NCBI RefSeq assembly: GCF_014649395.1
Contig: NZ_BMSY01000013.1
Coordinates: forward strand, 124,001 to 188,000
Length of the DNA: 64,000 nucleotides
Direction: 5' to 3'
Source of the DNA: Streptomyces aureoverticillatus
GTDB taxonomy: Bacteria > Actinomycetota > Actinomycetes > Streptomycetales > Streptomycetaceae
The translations under genes and the position numbers were made by a program. The notes below the pieces were generated by a model. That model was not told where the DNA came from. It saw only the letters and a list, made by a program, of their open reading frames with translations, and did no database searches. Position 1 is the stretch's first letter. Each line of letters starts with the position of its first letter. Shown here piece by piece: positions 34,237 to 42,400 of this stretch.

Positions 34237-35622
34237 ATGCCCACCGCCATGGACCGACCGCACTTCATCGGCATCGGCGGCGCCGGAATGTCGGGCATCG
34301 CGAAGATCCTCGCCCAGCGCGGCGCGAAGGTCGCGGGCAGCGACGCCAAGGACTCCGCCACCGCCGACGCGCTGCGCGCGCTCGGCGTCCAGGTCCACAT
34401 CGGGCACGCGGCCGCGCACCTGGCCGACGACGCGACCTGCGTCGTCGTCTCCTCCGCGATCCGCGCCGACAACCCGGAGCTGGCCCGCGCCACGGAGCTC
34501 GGCATTCCGGTGGTGCACCGTTCGGACGCGCTCGCCTCCCTGATGGACGGCCTGCGCCCGATCGCCGTCGCGGGCACCCACGGCAAGACGACCACCACGT
34601 CGATGCTCGCGGTCAGCCTGGCCTCGCTCGGCCTGCACCCGTCGTACGCGATCGGCGGCGACCTGGACGCGCCGGGCTCCAACGCCGACCACGGCAGCGG
34701 CGAGATCTTCGTGGCGGAGGCCGACGAAAGCGACCGCAGCTTCCACAAGTACGCGCCCGAGGTCGCCATCGTCCTCAACGTGGAGCTGGACCACCACGCC
34801 AACTACGCCTCGATGGACGAGATCTACGAGTCCTTCGAGACCTTCGCCGACAAGATCGTCCCCGGTGGGACGCTGGTCGTCGCCGCGGACCACGAGGGCG
34901 CCCGGGAACTCACGCGGCGGATCGCGAAGAGCAAGCCCGAGCTGCGCGTCGTCACCTACGGCGAGTCCGCCGACGCCGACGTGCGGATCACCGAGGTGAC
35001 CCCGCAGGGCCTCAAGAGCGACGTCACCGCCGTCCTGGACGGCACCGAGCTGCGCTTCGCCGTCTCGGTGCCCGGCCGGCACTACGCGCACAACGCGGTC
35101 GCCGCGCTGGCCGCCGGCGTGGCCCTCGGCATCCCGGCCGCCGAGCTCGCCCCCGCCCTCGCCTCGTACACCGGCGTGAAGCGCCGCCTCCAGCTCAAGG
35201 GCGAGGCGGCCGGCGTACAGGTCGTCGACTCCTACGCGCACCACCCGACGGAGATGACCGCCGACCTGGAGGCCATGCGCGGCGCCGCGGCCGACGCCCG
35301 GCTGCTCGTGCTCTTCCAGCCGCACCTGTTCTCCCGCACCCAGGAACTGGGCACGGAGATGGGCCGGGCCCTGGCGCTCGCCGACGCCTCCGTGGTCCTC
35401 GACATCTACCCCGCCCGCGAGGACCCGATCCCCGGCGTGACCAGCGCACTCATCATCGACGCCGCCCGCGCGGCGGGCGCCGACGTGCGGGCCGTGGCCG
35501 CCAAGGACGCCGCACCCGCGGTGATCGCGGGAATGGCGCGGCCCGGTGATCTCGTTCTCACCATGGGAGCGGGCGACGTCACCGACCTCGGCCCGCGGAT
35601 CCTGGCCGAGCTGTCGAAGTGA
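34237..35622 (+). CDS. murC: UDP-N-acetylmuramate-L-alanine ligase
   Basis: 461 aa, normal length. FIGIGGAGMSGIAKIL at the N terminus binds the nucleotide-sugar, VAGTHGKTTTTSM is the ATP loop, VAEADESDRSF and LNVELDHHANY follow, and the C-terminal domain has DSYAHHPTEM and LFQPHLFSRT. It adds L-Ala to UDP-MurNAc in the cytoplasm, an essential step of peptidoglycan synthesis. The ATG has GGAGAG seven bases upstream. It lies outside the dcw cluster here and is followed by msrB. Confidence 0.96.
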   Translation: MPTAMDRPHFIGIGGAGMSGIAKILAQRGAKVAGSDAKDSATADALRALGVQVHIGHAAAHLADDATCVVVSSAIRADNPELARATELGIPVVHRSDALASLMDGLRPIAVAGTHGKTTTTSMLAVSLASLGLHPSYAIGGDLDAPGSNADHGSGEIFVAEADESDRSFHKYAPEVAIVLNVELDHHANYASMDEIYESFETFADKIVPGGTLVVAADHEGARELTRRIAKSKPELRVVTYGESADADVRITEVTPQGLKSDVTAVLDGTELRFAVSVPGRHYAHNAVAALAAGVALGIPAAELAPALASYTGVKRRLQLKGEAAGVQVVDSYAHHPTEMTADLEAMRGAAADARLLVLFQPHLFSRTQELGTEMGRALALADASVVLDIYPAREDPIPGVTSALIIDAARAAGADVRAVAAKDAAPAVIAGMARPGDLVLTMGAGDVTDLGPRILAELSK

Positions 35623-35683
35623 GCCGGACCGCCCAGGCGGACCGGACTCCCTGAGAACTCCCGAAGAAAAGGGGACGCGACCC

Positions 35684-36091
35684 ATGTCGTACGACGTCGA
35701 GAAGCCCGACGAGCAGTGGCGCGCGGAGCTGACCCCCGCCGAGTACCAGGTCCTCCGCCAGGCCGGCACGGAGCCCGCGTTCCGCGGCGAGTACACGGAC
35801 ACCACGACCAAGGGCGTCTACTCCTGCCGCGCCTGCGGCGCCGAGCTCTTCACCTCCAACGAGAAGTTCGAGTCCCACTGCGGCTGGCCGAGCTTCTACG
35901 ACCCGAAGGACTCCGACGCCGTCGAGCTGATCGAGGACCGCTCCCACGGCATGGTCCGCACCGAGGTCCGCTGCGCCCGCTGCGGCTCCCACCTCGGCCA
36001 CGTCTTCGAGGGCGAGGGCTATCCGACGCCGACGGACCAGCGGTACTGCATCAACTCGATCTCGCTGCGGCTGGCCGCCGACGAGGGCTGA
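35684..36091 (+). CDS. msrB: Peptide-methionine (R)-S-oxide reductase
   Basis: 135 aa. Two zinc-binding CxxC pairs (CRAC and CARC), the GWPSF substrate-pocket motif and the catalytic Cys in RYCINSISL are all present. It repairs R-methionine sulfoxide in proteins in the cytosol, using thioredoxin. The ATG at 35684 has AAAAGGGGA upstream, 61 bases after murC, so cotranscription is likely. Confidence 0.95.
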   Translation: MSYDVEKPDEQWRAELTPAEYQVLRQAGTEPAFRGEYTDTTTKGVYSCRACGAELFTSNEKFESHCGWPSFYDPKDSDAVELIEDRSHGMVRTEVRCARCGSHLGHVFEGEGYPTPTDQRYCINSISLRLAADEG

Positions 36092-36117
36092 CCGGCCGCC
36101 CCGAGTAGCGTGAGGGC

Positions 36118-36672
36118 ATGTCGACTGCGGGGGCCCAAGGGCCGGTTGGAGTGATATGTCCTGGGTGCGGTGGTGCGGATGTGGTCACCGTGCGGGAGGC
36201 CGTCGGCGGTAAGGGTGCCTTGCGCAAGGAGCTGCCCTCGCGGCTGGCCAAGGGGCCGGAGAAGGGCGGGGACGGGTGTCTCCACTTCGCCGAGGGGATG
36301 GTGCTCGTCGGGCTCGCGCTCGCCTGGGCCTACATGGGGGCGGACCAGGGCAAGCCGCTGTATGTCGGGGGCGGGATCGGGCTCGCCGTGCTGTTGTTCG
36401 TCGCGACGCTCGTCGTGGTGCGCGGCGACGCGCGGGAGAAGGCCGCGGAGCGCGCCGGCTCGGGGCGTGCCGACGCCTGCTGGCTGCCCGCCCACTACTG
36501 CCGCGGGTGCGAGTCCGTCTTCTGCCCCCAAGGGGCGCCGTGGCAGGGCCTGTTGACCCCGGAGCAGTTCAAGAAGCTGGTGTGGAGCGAGGCGGGATAC
36601 GCCGATCAGCTCGCGCCCGGGGACAAGGCGAGGGACGCGGAGGTTCCGCCGGGGGCGGTGCCGGGGCGGTAG
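36118..36672 (+). CDS. Two-TM membrane protein with split zinc-ribbon cysteines
   Basis: 184 aa. The N terminus has ICPGCGGAD (CxxC) and the C-terminal half has HYCRGCESVFC (CxxC plus a third Cys), with two TM helices between (about residues 60-75 and 80-98). Both ends should face the cytoplasm and could bind one zinc together. The ending is LLTPEQFKKLVWSEAGY. I do not recognise a functional family. It starts 26 bases after msrB and may belong to the same transcript. Confidence 0.75.
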   Translation: MSTAGAQGPVGVICPGCGGADVVTVREAVGGKGALRKELPSRLAKGPEKGGDGCLHFAEGMVLVGLALAWAYMGADQGKPLYVGGGIGLAVLLFVATLVVVRGDAREKAAERAGSGRADACWLPAHYCRGCESVFCPQGAPWQGLLTPEQFKKLVWSEAGYADQLAPGDKARDAEVPPGAVPGR

Positions 36673-36846
36673 GTGCCCCGGGTGCCCGGTGGGGGCGCGT
36701 TGTGGAGGGCTTGAGCGCCGGCCGCGAGCCCCCTCACGCCTCTTGGTACTCCCCAGTACCACCACCCTCAGGGGTCTCAACTCGTTAACCTGTCCGTCAA
36801 TTCGGGGGACGATCATTGCCCGGCAAGACAGAAATCTGAGGTAGCA

Positions 36847-36936
36847 GTGAGAACAGCATCGCGTGCAACCGGTTGCACCACCACCCCCCAACCGGGCCAG
36901 GACGGCATCTTCATGTGGTGGTGGCGGGGTCTGTAG
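36847..36936 (+). CDS. Candidate 29-residue peptide ending in FMWWWRGL (leader-peptide-like)
   Basis: The frame runs from GTG 36847, with TGAGGT five bases upstream, to TAG 36936. It encodes VRTASRATGCTTT and, near the end, ATG followed by three consecutive TGG (Trp) codons. This resembles Trp-attenuator leader peptides, but no biosynthetic gene follows on this strand: the end overlaps the 3' end of the SARP gene in antisense. The DNA upstream (36781-36835) is unusually AT-rich for this genome and promoter-like. It is too short for routine gene finding. Confidence 0.35.
   Translation: MRTASRATGCTTTPQPGQDGIFMWWWRGL
36863..36878. promoter_or_regulatory. Perfect 16-bp palindrome GTGCAACCGGTTGCAC
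   Basis: The centre (AACCGGTT within TGCA flanks) matches the form of LacI/GalR-family operators. It lies inside the candidate peptide ORF, between convergent genes. No LacI-family gene is present in the window. Confidence 0.35.
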
Positions 36937-39900
36937 TCACCCCGGGCTCCGCCAGGGACAGCCGGAGATCCCGGGCCCGCCCCGCGCAGCCGAGCCGCTC
37001 GTACAACTCAAGCGCGTCCTCCGCGAAACCCCGTGCGGAGGGCGCGTCTTGTGTGTGCGGGGCGGTGCGGGCCAGGCCGTCGAGGGCCCGGGCCGCGCCC
37101 AGCGGGCTGCCCACCTCGCGGGCGATGCGCAGCGCCTCGCGGTGGGCGTCGAGCGCCGCCTCGTACCGGCCGAGCAGGCGCAGCGCCGTGCCGGTGCCGA
37201 GGAGCGCGGCCTGGAGGTCGAAGGGGCTGTCGATGCTGCGGGCGACGCGTTCGGCCTCGGCGAAGTGCCACAGCGCCTCGCCGGGACGGCTGCCCGCGGC
37301 GTACGCCGAGCCCAGGCTGATGAGGGTGTCCGACTCGCCGCGTGCGTCGGACGCGGCGCGGTAGCTGGTGAGGGCGCGGCGGAAGTACGTGAGGGCCTGC
37401 TCCACCTGGCCGGTGTCCTGGCAGAGGCTGCCGAGGTTGGTGAGCAGGTTCGCGCGTTCCTGACGGCCGCCGACGCGCTGCGCCAGACGCAGCGAACGCT
37501 CGTAGTGCGCGCGGGCCTGCTCGGGCCGGCCGTCGATGCGGTGCACCTCGCCGACGTTGTTGAGGGCGCGCAGCTGGCCGTACAGATAGCCCGTCTTCTC
37601 GTGGACGCGCAGCACCGTGCGGAACTGCTCCAGGGCCTCGCGGTGGCGGCCCGCCGCGTGCAGCGCGACCCCCATCATGTTGGCCACGTCGGCCTGGCCG
37701 TAAGGGTCCTCGACCTCGCGGTACAGCGTGTGCGCCGCCCGCAGCACCCGCAGGCAGGTGCTGCCCTGGCCGCCCGCGAAGTGGGCGCGGCCGGACTGCA
37801 GCAGGGCGTCGGCCCGGCCGCGTACGTCGTTCAACTCCTGGAAGAGGAAGAGTGCCTCGGTCGCCTGGTGCAGGGCCTTGCCGTGGTCCTTCTGCGTGAG
37901 GACGTCGGCGTGCTCGACCAGGGCGCGGGCCAGGGCCACCCGGTCGTCGCGCGCACGGGCCGCGGACACCGCCGCCTCGAACAGTTCCGCGGCCAGGTCC
38001 CAAGTGCCCCATAGGCGCAGCGACTTGGCCAGGACGTGCGGTAACAGCACCGCGTGCGCCGGTGACTCCGCCGCGGCCGTGCGCGCGAGGGCCAGCAGGT
38101 TGCCGCGCTCCACGCTCAGCCACGCCGCGGCCTCGTCGGCGTCGCCGAAGTCCGGGGCGTACGGGCACGTCAGGCCGGGGCCGGGCGGCAGGACGCGGCG
38201 GTGCGGTTCGGTGCGGACGGCGGCGCGGTGGGCCGCGGTGAGATAGCAGTTGAGCAGCCGCGAGAGCGCCGCGCGGCGGGCCGAGTGCGGCTCGTCGCGG
38301 GTGCACATGCGCATCCCGAAGGCGCGGGTGAGGTCGTGCAGGCGGTAGCGGTCGGTCACGGGCTCCTCGACGAGGTTGCGGTCGAGGAGCTGGTCGAGGG
38401 TCTTGCGGGTGTGGGTGCGGTCGGCTGCGGCGGTCGGGGCGGTGTCGTCCGTGCCGGCCGGGCGGGCCGGCTCGTCCACCGCAAGGGCCGTCGCCGCGCG
38501 CAGCGTGATGTCCGGGCCGGGGTGCAGGGCCAGACGGCGCAGCAACCGGGCCGCCCGCGGGGTCAGTTCGGTGTACGAGAGGGAGAACGCCGAGGCCACC
38601 GCGTCGCTGTCGAACTCGTCGAGCGGGTCGGCCGCCTGGACCAGGCGGTCCGTGAGGTGGTCCAGGCTCCAGGAGTCGCGGTGTCGGAACTGGCTCGCGA
38701 GGAGTTGCAGCGCGAGCGGGTGGCGACCGCAGGCGGCCACGGTACGGGTGAGCGCGGACGTGTCGGCGGGCAGCCGGCCGACCCCGGCGACACGTGTGAA
38801 CAGCGTGGCGGCCTCCGCGGTGGACAGCGCCTCCAGGTACAGCGGGGTCGCGCCGGTCAGCCCGGTGAGGCGGTTCCTGCTGGTCACGATGGCCCGGCAG
38901 GACGCGGCGCCGGGCAGCAGCGGGCGGACCTGTTCGGCGTCGCGGGCGTTGTCGAGGATCACGAGCACGCGGCGCCGCGCGGTCCACTCCCGCCAGCGCG
39001 TCACGCGCGCGTCCAGCGAACCGGGCAGCTCGCCGGTCACCCCGGCGGCGTGCAGGAGCACGGCGAGCGCCTCGGCGGGTTCGTACGGAGGCAGCGGGCC
39101 GTACCCGCGCAGGTCGACGTAGAACTGGCCGTCCGGGCAGGCATCGCCCAGGCGGTGCGCGGCGTGCAGCGCGAGCGCGGTCTTGCCGACGCCGGGCATG
39201 CCGTGGACGAGGGTGAGGGGGAGCGCGCTCGACGGGGGCGCCCCCGCCTTTCCTGACTCGCCCAGGAGGATGCGCAGTTCGCTCGCCCGGCCCGTGAAGT
39301 CCCATGTATCACGGGGCAAGTTGGAGAGCGGCTCCTCGTCCTCGGGGGCGTCGTCGGGTGGGCGCGCGGCCGTCGTCGCGGGGGTCGGCGGGGCCCCCGG
39401 AGCCGACGCGACCGTCCCGCCGCTCTCCCACGCGGCCGTCCGCATCAGCGCCCGGTCCTGTTCGAGGATGCGTACGTGGAGTTCCTGGAGCTCCGTGCCG
39501 GGTTCGATGCCCTGGCCCTCGTGGAGGCGGGCGCGGGTGGCGCGGTAGAGGCCGAGGGCCTCGTCGTCGCGGCCCGAGCGGTACAGGGCCAGCATCAGGG
39601 CGGCGATCACCCGCTGCGCGAGGGGGTTCTGGGCGGCCAGCTCGTGCAGCTCGCCGATGAGGTCGGCGTGCCGGCCGAGCTCCAGCTCCAGGCGGATCCG
39701 CTCCTCGCGTACGTGGCGGTGGTCCTCCAGGAGCCGGGCGCGGGCCGACCGCGCCCATGCGCCGGTGAACTCCGTCAACGGCTCGCCGCGCCACAGCGAC
39801 TCGGCCGTGCGGAGCAGTTCGACGGCCCGCCGCATGCCGCCCTGCCGGGCGGCGACCGCGGCGTCGGCACGCAGCCGGCGGTAGCGCAGCAGGTCCACGG

Positions 39901-40201
39901 CGTCGGGGGCGACACGTAGGCGGTACAGGCGTGGCGCGTACCGCTCCAGGAGGGCCTGGTCGCCGGCCGCCCGGCTCAGCCGGGAGCGCAGCCGCGACAG
40001 ATAGCTCTGCAGCGTGTCCTGGGCGGTGCGGGGCGGCTCGTCGTCCCAGACGCGGTCCATGAGGGCGTCGAGGGAGACCGGTTCACCGTGGGCGTGCACC
40101 AGGACGGCCAGCACACAGCGCTCCTTCGGTGACCCGAGCTCGTACTGCCGGCCGCCCTCCCAGAGCTCGAGAGGCCCCAGAGCCAGTAAGTCCACCCTCA
40201 C
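36911..40201 (-). CDS. AfsR/SARP-type regulator with NB-ARC ATPase and TPR domains
   Basis: 1,096 aa from the GTG at 40201 (a GTG at 40195 is also possible; the frame stays open upstream to 41068 but is shadow sequence there). Domains in order: OmpR-like winged helix (residues 5-98), bacterial transcriptional activation domain (99-250), NB-ARC with P-loop GMPGVGKT at 334-341 and VLVILDNARDAEQV, then TPR repeats from about 780 (LNNVGEVHRIDGRPEQARAHY). AfsR-like proteins activate secondary metabolism genes. Codon 5 is TTA (40187-40189), the rare leucine codon read by the bldA tRNA, so translation is probably development-dependent. Confidence 0.9.
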   Translation of the reverse strand: MRVDLLALGPLELWEGGRQYELGSPKERCVLAVLVHAHGEPVSLDALMDRVWDDEPPRTAQDTLQSYLSRLRSRLSRAAGDQALLERYAPRLYRLRVAPDAVDLLRYRRLRADAAVAARQGGMRRAVELLRTAESLWRGEPLTEFTGAWARSARARLLEDHRHVREERIRLELELGRHADLIGELHELAAQNPLAQRVIAALMLALYRSGRDDEALGLYRATRARLHEGQGIEPGTELQELHVRILEQDRALMRTAAWESGGTVASAPGAPPTPATTAARPPDDAPEDEEPLSNLPRDTWDFTGRASELRILLGESGKAGAPPSSALPLTLVHGMPGVGKTALALHAAHRLGDACPDGQFYVDLRGYGPLPPYEPAEALAVLLHAAGVTGELPGSLDARVTRWREWTARRRVLVILDNARDAEQVRPLLPGAASCRAIVTSRNRLTGLTGATPLYLEALSTAEAATLFTRVAGVGRLPADTSALTRTVAACGRHPLALQLLASQFRHRDSWSLDHLTDRLVQAADPLDEFDSDAVASAFSLSYTELTPRAARLLRRLALHPGPDITLRAATALAVDEPARPAGTDDTAPTAAADRTHTRKTLDQLLDRNLVEEPVTDRYRLHDLTRAFGMRMCTRDEPHSARRAALSRLLNCYLTAAHRAAVRTEPHRRVLPPGPGLTCPYAPDFGDADEAAAWLSVERGNLLALARTAAAESPAHAVLLPHVLAKSLRLWGTWDLAAELFEAAVSAARARDDRVALARALVEHADVLTQKDHGKALHQATEALFLFQELNDVRGRADALLQSGRAHFAGGQGSTCLRVLRAAHTLYREVEDPYGQADVANMMGVALHAAGRHREALEQFRTVLRVHEKTGYLYGQLRALNNVGEVHRIDGRPEQARAHYERSLRLAQRVGGRQERANLLTNLGSLCQDTGQVEQALTYFRRALTSYRAASDARGESDTLISLGSAYAAGSRPGEALWHFAEAERVARSIDSPFDLQAALLGTGTALRLLGRYEAALDAHREALRIAREVGSPLGAARALDGLARTAPHTQDAPSARGFAEDALELYERLGCAGRARDLRLSLAEPGVTTDPATTT

Positions 40202-40585
40202 CCCCGATGGGTGCGCGCCCGGCGGGTGCACCGCGCCGCCGCCGTCGGCAGCCCCGCACATCTGTGCGGAACTCTGCTCACTGTTGTCGGGGTGCCAGGG
40301 GGAGCGGACAGGGGCGCACGGGTGCGTGCCGGGCGCATGGGGTGGATCCATGGCCAAAACTTTCCCTGTAGGCCGCACGGAAGCCCAACTACCGCCCGGC
40401 AAAAGGAGGTTGGAGGCCACGGCGTACGCGCCGGTGTGAGCCGGAGCGATGGCGTATGCCCTCGTCAGTCGGCACTCGGAGTGCAGGATTCCTGCAACCC
40501 GGCCATCCAGGTCCCCGGGGCACGCTGCCCCCGTTCCATCCGACACGACGGAGAGACACGACGGAGAGAACCGGGGGACAGAACG
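40202..40585. promoter_or_regulatory. 384-bp divergent control region of the SARP and glycerophosphotransferase-like genes
   Basis: No gene is evident. It holds AAAAGGAGGT (40401-40410), a perfect ribosome-site sequence with no usable start after it, and a tandem 13-bp repeat GACACGACGGAGA at 40542-40554 and 40555-40567, just before the plus-strand gene. Promoters for both directions should lie here. Confidence 0.5.
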
Positions 40586-41839
40586 ATGAGCGTGACCATG
40601 CTGGAGGCGCACGGGCATCCGGTGCCCGTGCGGCCGGACGTCGAGCGGTGGGCCACCCGTCCCGTACGCAGGCGGGTGCTCGCCGTGGTGCACACGGTGA
40701 CGTCGGGGCGGCGGCTCCTCGACGCGGTGCGGCTCCTGGAGGGCGACTGGCGGGTGCAGGTGTTCTTCACCGCGGCGCCCGACGTGTTCAGCGGCGGAGT
40801 GGCCGACTTCCTCGACGACCTCAAGGCCCTGGTGCTGCCCTGGAGTCAGGCGGTGCAGACCGTCTTCGACCTCGCCCTCGCGGCCGGCCACGGCGGGCTG
40901 CACGAGCTGCACGCGCCGGTGGTCGTGCTGCCGCACGGCGCCGGGCACAACAAGATCGTGCGGGCCCGGCGGGGCGGTGCCGTCGCCGCGCGGGGCGTGT
41001 ACGGGCTGAGCAGGCAGCGGCTCGTACGCGACGGGACGGTGGTCCCCGAGGCCATCGTCCTCGCGCACCGCGAGGAGCTGGCGCGGCTCGGCCGCGACTG
41101 CCCGGAGGCGCTACCGGTCGCCGAGGTCGTCGGCGACCCCTGCTTCGACCGGGTGACCGCGAGCCGTCCCGCGCGGGCCCTGTACCGGCAGGCCCTGCGG
41201 ACCCGGGCCGGGCAGCGGCTCGTCCTCGTCTGCTCGACCTGGGGCCCGGGCTCGCTGCTCGGCAGCGGCGGGCAGGAGCTGATCGACCGGATCGTGGCCG
41301 AACTGCCGCCCGAGGACTACCGGGTGGCCGTGCTGCTGCATCCGCACGTGTGGCACACCCACAGCGAGTGGCAGGTGCGCGGCTGGTTCGCGGGGCTCGG
41401 GCGCGGCGGGCTCGCCGTCGTCAGCCACCGCGCCGACTGGGTCGGGGCGCTCGTCGCCGCCGACTTCGTCGTGGGCGACCACGGATCCGTCTCGCTGTAC
41501 GGCGCCATGACCGGCAGGCCGGTACTTCTCGCCTGTCTGCCGGACGCCGATGTCGACCCGGGCTCCCCGATGGCCGAACTCGCCTCGTTCGCACCGAGGT
41601 TGCGGGAGGACAGGCCGGTGCGGCGGCAGCTCGCCCGTGCCGCCGCGACGTACCGGGCCGACCTGCACGAGCGGGTCGCCGCCCGCATCACCTCCGAACC
41701 CGGTCGGTTCGCGCGGAAGATGCGGGCGCTGCTCTACCGCAAGCTGCGGCTGCGGGCGCCCGGCGCGCCCCCGGCCACGGAACCGGCGCGGCTGCCGCGG
41801 GTCGTGGAGTACGACGAGCCGGGGAGCGTCGTGTCATGA
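40586..41839 (+). CDS. CDP-glycerol glycerophosphotransferase-like (GT-B) protein
   Basis: 417 aa from the ATG at 40586 with GGGGGA upstream. Features shared with TagF-type enzymes include VVLPHGAGHNK, LLHPHVWHTHSEW and ADFVVGDHGSVSLYGAMTGRPVLL, the last corresponding to the donor-binding DxSS segment. It probably transfers a polyol-phosphate or sugar to a wall or antibiotic-like acceptor in the cytoplasm. The first domain (RRRVLAVVHTVTSGRRLLDA) is the acceptor side. Database names such as translation initiation factor for relatives are, I believe, mistaken. It is coupled to the next gene by ATGA. Confidence 0.78.
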   Translation: MSVTMLEAHGHPVPVRPDVERWATRPVRRRVLAVVHTVTSGRRLLDAVRLLEGDWRVQVFFTAAPDVFSGGVADFLDDLKALVLPWSQAVQTVFDLALAAGHGGLHELHAPVVVLPHGAGHNKIVRARRGGAVAARGVYGLSRQRLVRDGTVVPEAIVLAHREELARLGRDCPEALPVAEVVGDPCFDRVTASRPARALYRQALRTRAGQRLVLVCSTWGPGSLLGSGGQELIDRIVAELPPEDYRVAVLLHPHVWHTHSEWQVRGWFAGLGRGGLAVVSHRADWVGALVAADFVVGDHGSVSLYGAMTGRPVLLACLPDADVDPGSPMAELASFAPRLREDRPVRRQLARAAATYRADLHERVAARITSEPGRFARKMRALLYRKLRLRAPGAPPATEPARLPRVVEYDEPGSVVS

Positions 41840-42363
41840 CGGGGGTGTTGGTCGTGGGGCTGCCTGTGACGGCGGTCGGGACGGCGGTGGTGACGGCGAC
41901 GCCCGAGGCGCGGGGCGTCGAGTGGGTACGCGTGGCGCTGCTCGGCCTCGCGGCCACGGGGTTCGTGGACGAGCACGTGCGGGTGGCGTCGCCCGCCGAA
42001 GGCTCCTGGGCGCGGCTCGGTGACGTGCTCCACGCGGAGTCCGCGGCGCCGTGGCACGCGGCACGGCTCGCCGCGCGGCACCCGGGGGCCCTGGTGGTGG
42101 CCGCGCACCACGGCCGCGTGTGCCGCCTGCGGCTCGGGCCGAGAGGCGTGCCCCTCGTCCTGCGGGCCGCGCGGGGCGCACGGGGCGGACGAGGAGAACG
42201 GGCCGGACGGCCTGAGTTTCCGTGGCCCGTCTGGGCGTCCCTGGCGCACGCGTTCCTCGCGGCGGGGCTGCCGCCGCGAGGGCTGGCGGAGGTGCGGGTG
42301 CTGACCGGGGCGGCGGCGGCGGCGGTGGTGGTGGCTGAGGCGGGGCTTCGGGCGGGGCGGTAG
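41836..42363 (+). CDS. 175-aa protein coupled to the glycerophosphotransferase-like gene, unknown
   Basis: Its ATG overlaps the preceding stop (ATGA). The protein is Ala/Gly/Arg/Val-rich with a few hydrophobic stretches (VLVVGLPVTAVGTAVV at the start, AAAAAVVVAEAGL at the end) but no convincing TM helix. No family is recognised. The tight coupling suggests an accessory subunit. Low-complexity composition leaves some doubt, but the intact 528-base frame and position support a real gene. Confidence 0.65.
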   Translation: MTGVLVVGLPVTAVGTAVVTATPEARGVEWVRVALLGLAATGFVDEHVRVASPAEGSWARLGDVLHAESAAPWHAARLAARHPGALVVAAHHGRVCRLRLGPRGVPLVLRAARGARGGRGERAGRPEFPWPVWASLAHAFLAAGLPPRGLAEVRVLTGAAAAAVVVAEAGLRAGR

Positions 42364-42400
42364 TCGGGTCCGACAGTCACGGGTTGCCGGGTGGGGCCGC

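Noticed and set aside
36863..38014. A 383-codon plus-strand frame beginning in the Trp-rich ORF region
   Set aside because: It is antisense to the TPR part of the SARP gene and in a different frame from the candidate leader peptide; its composition is shadow-like.
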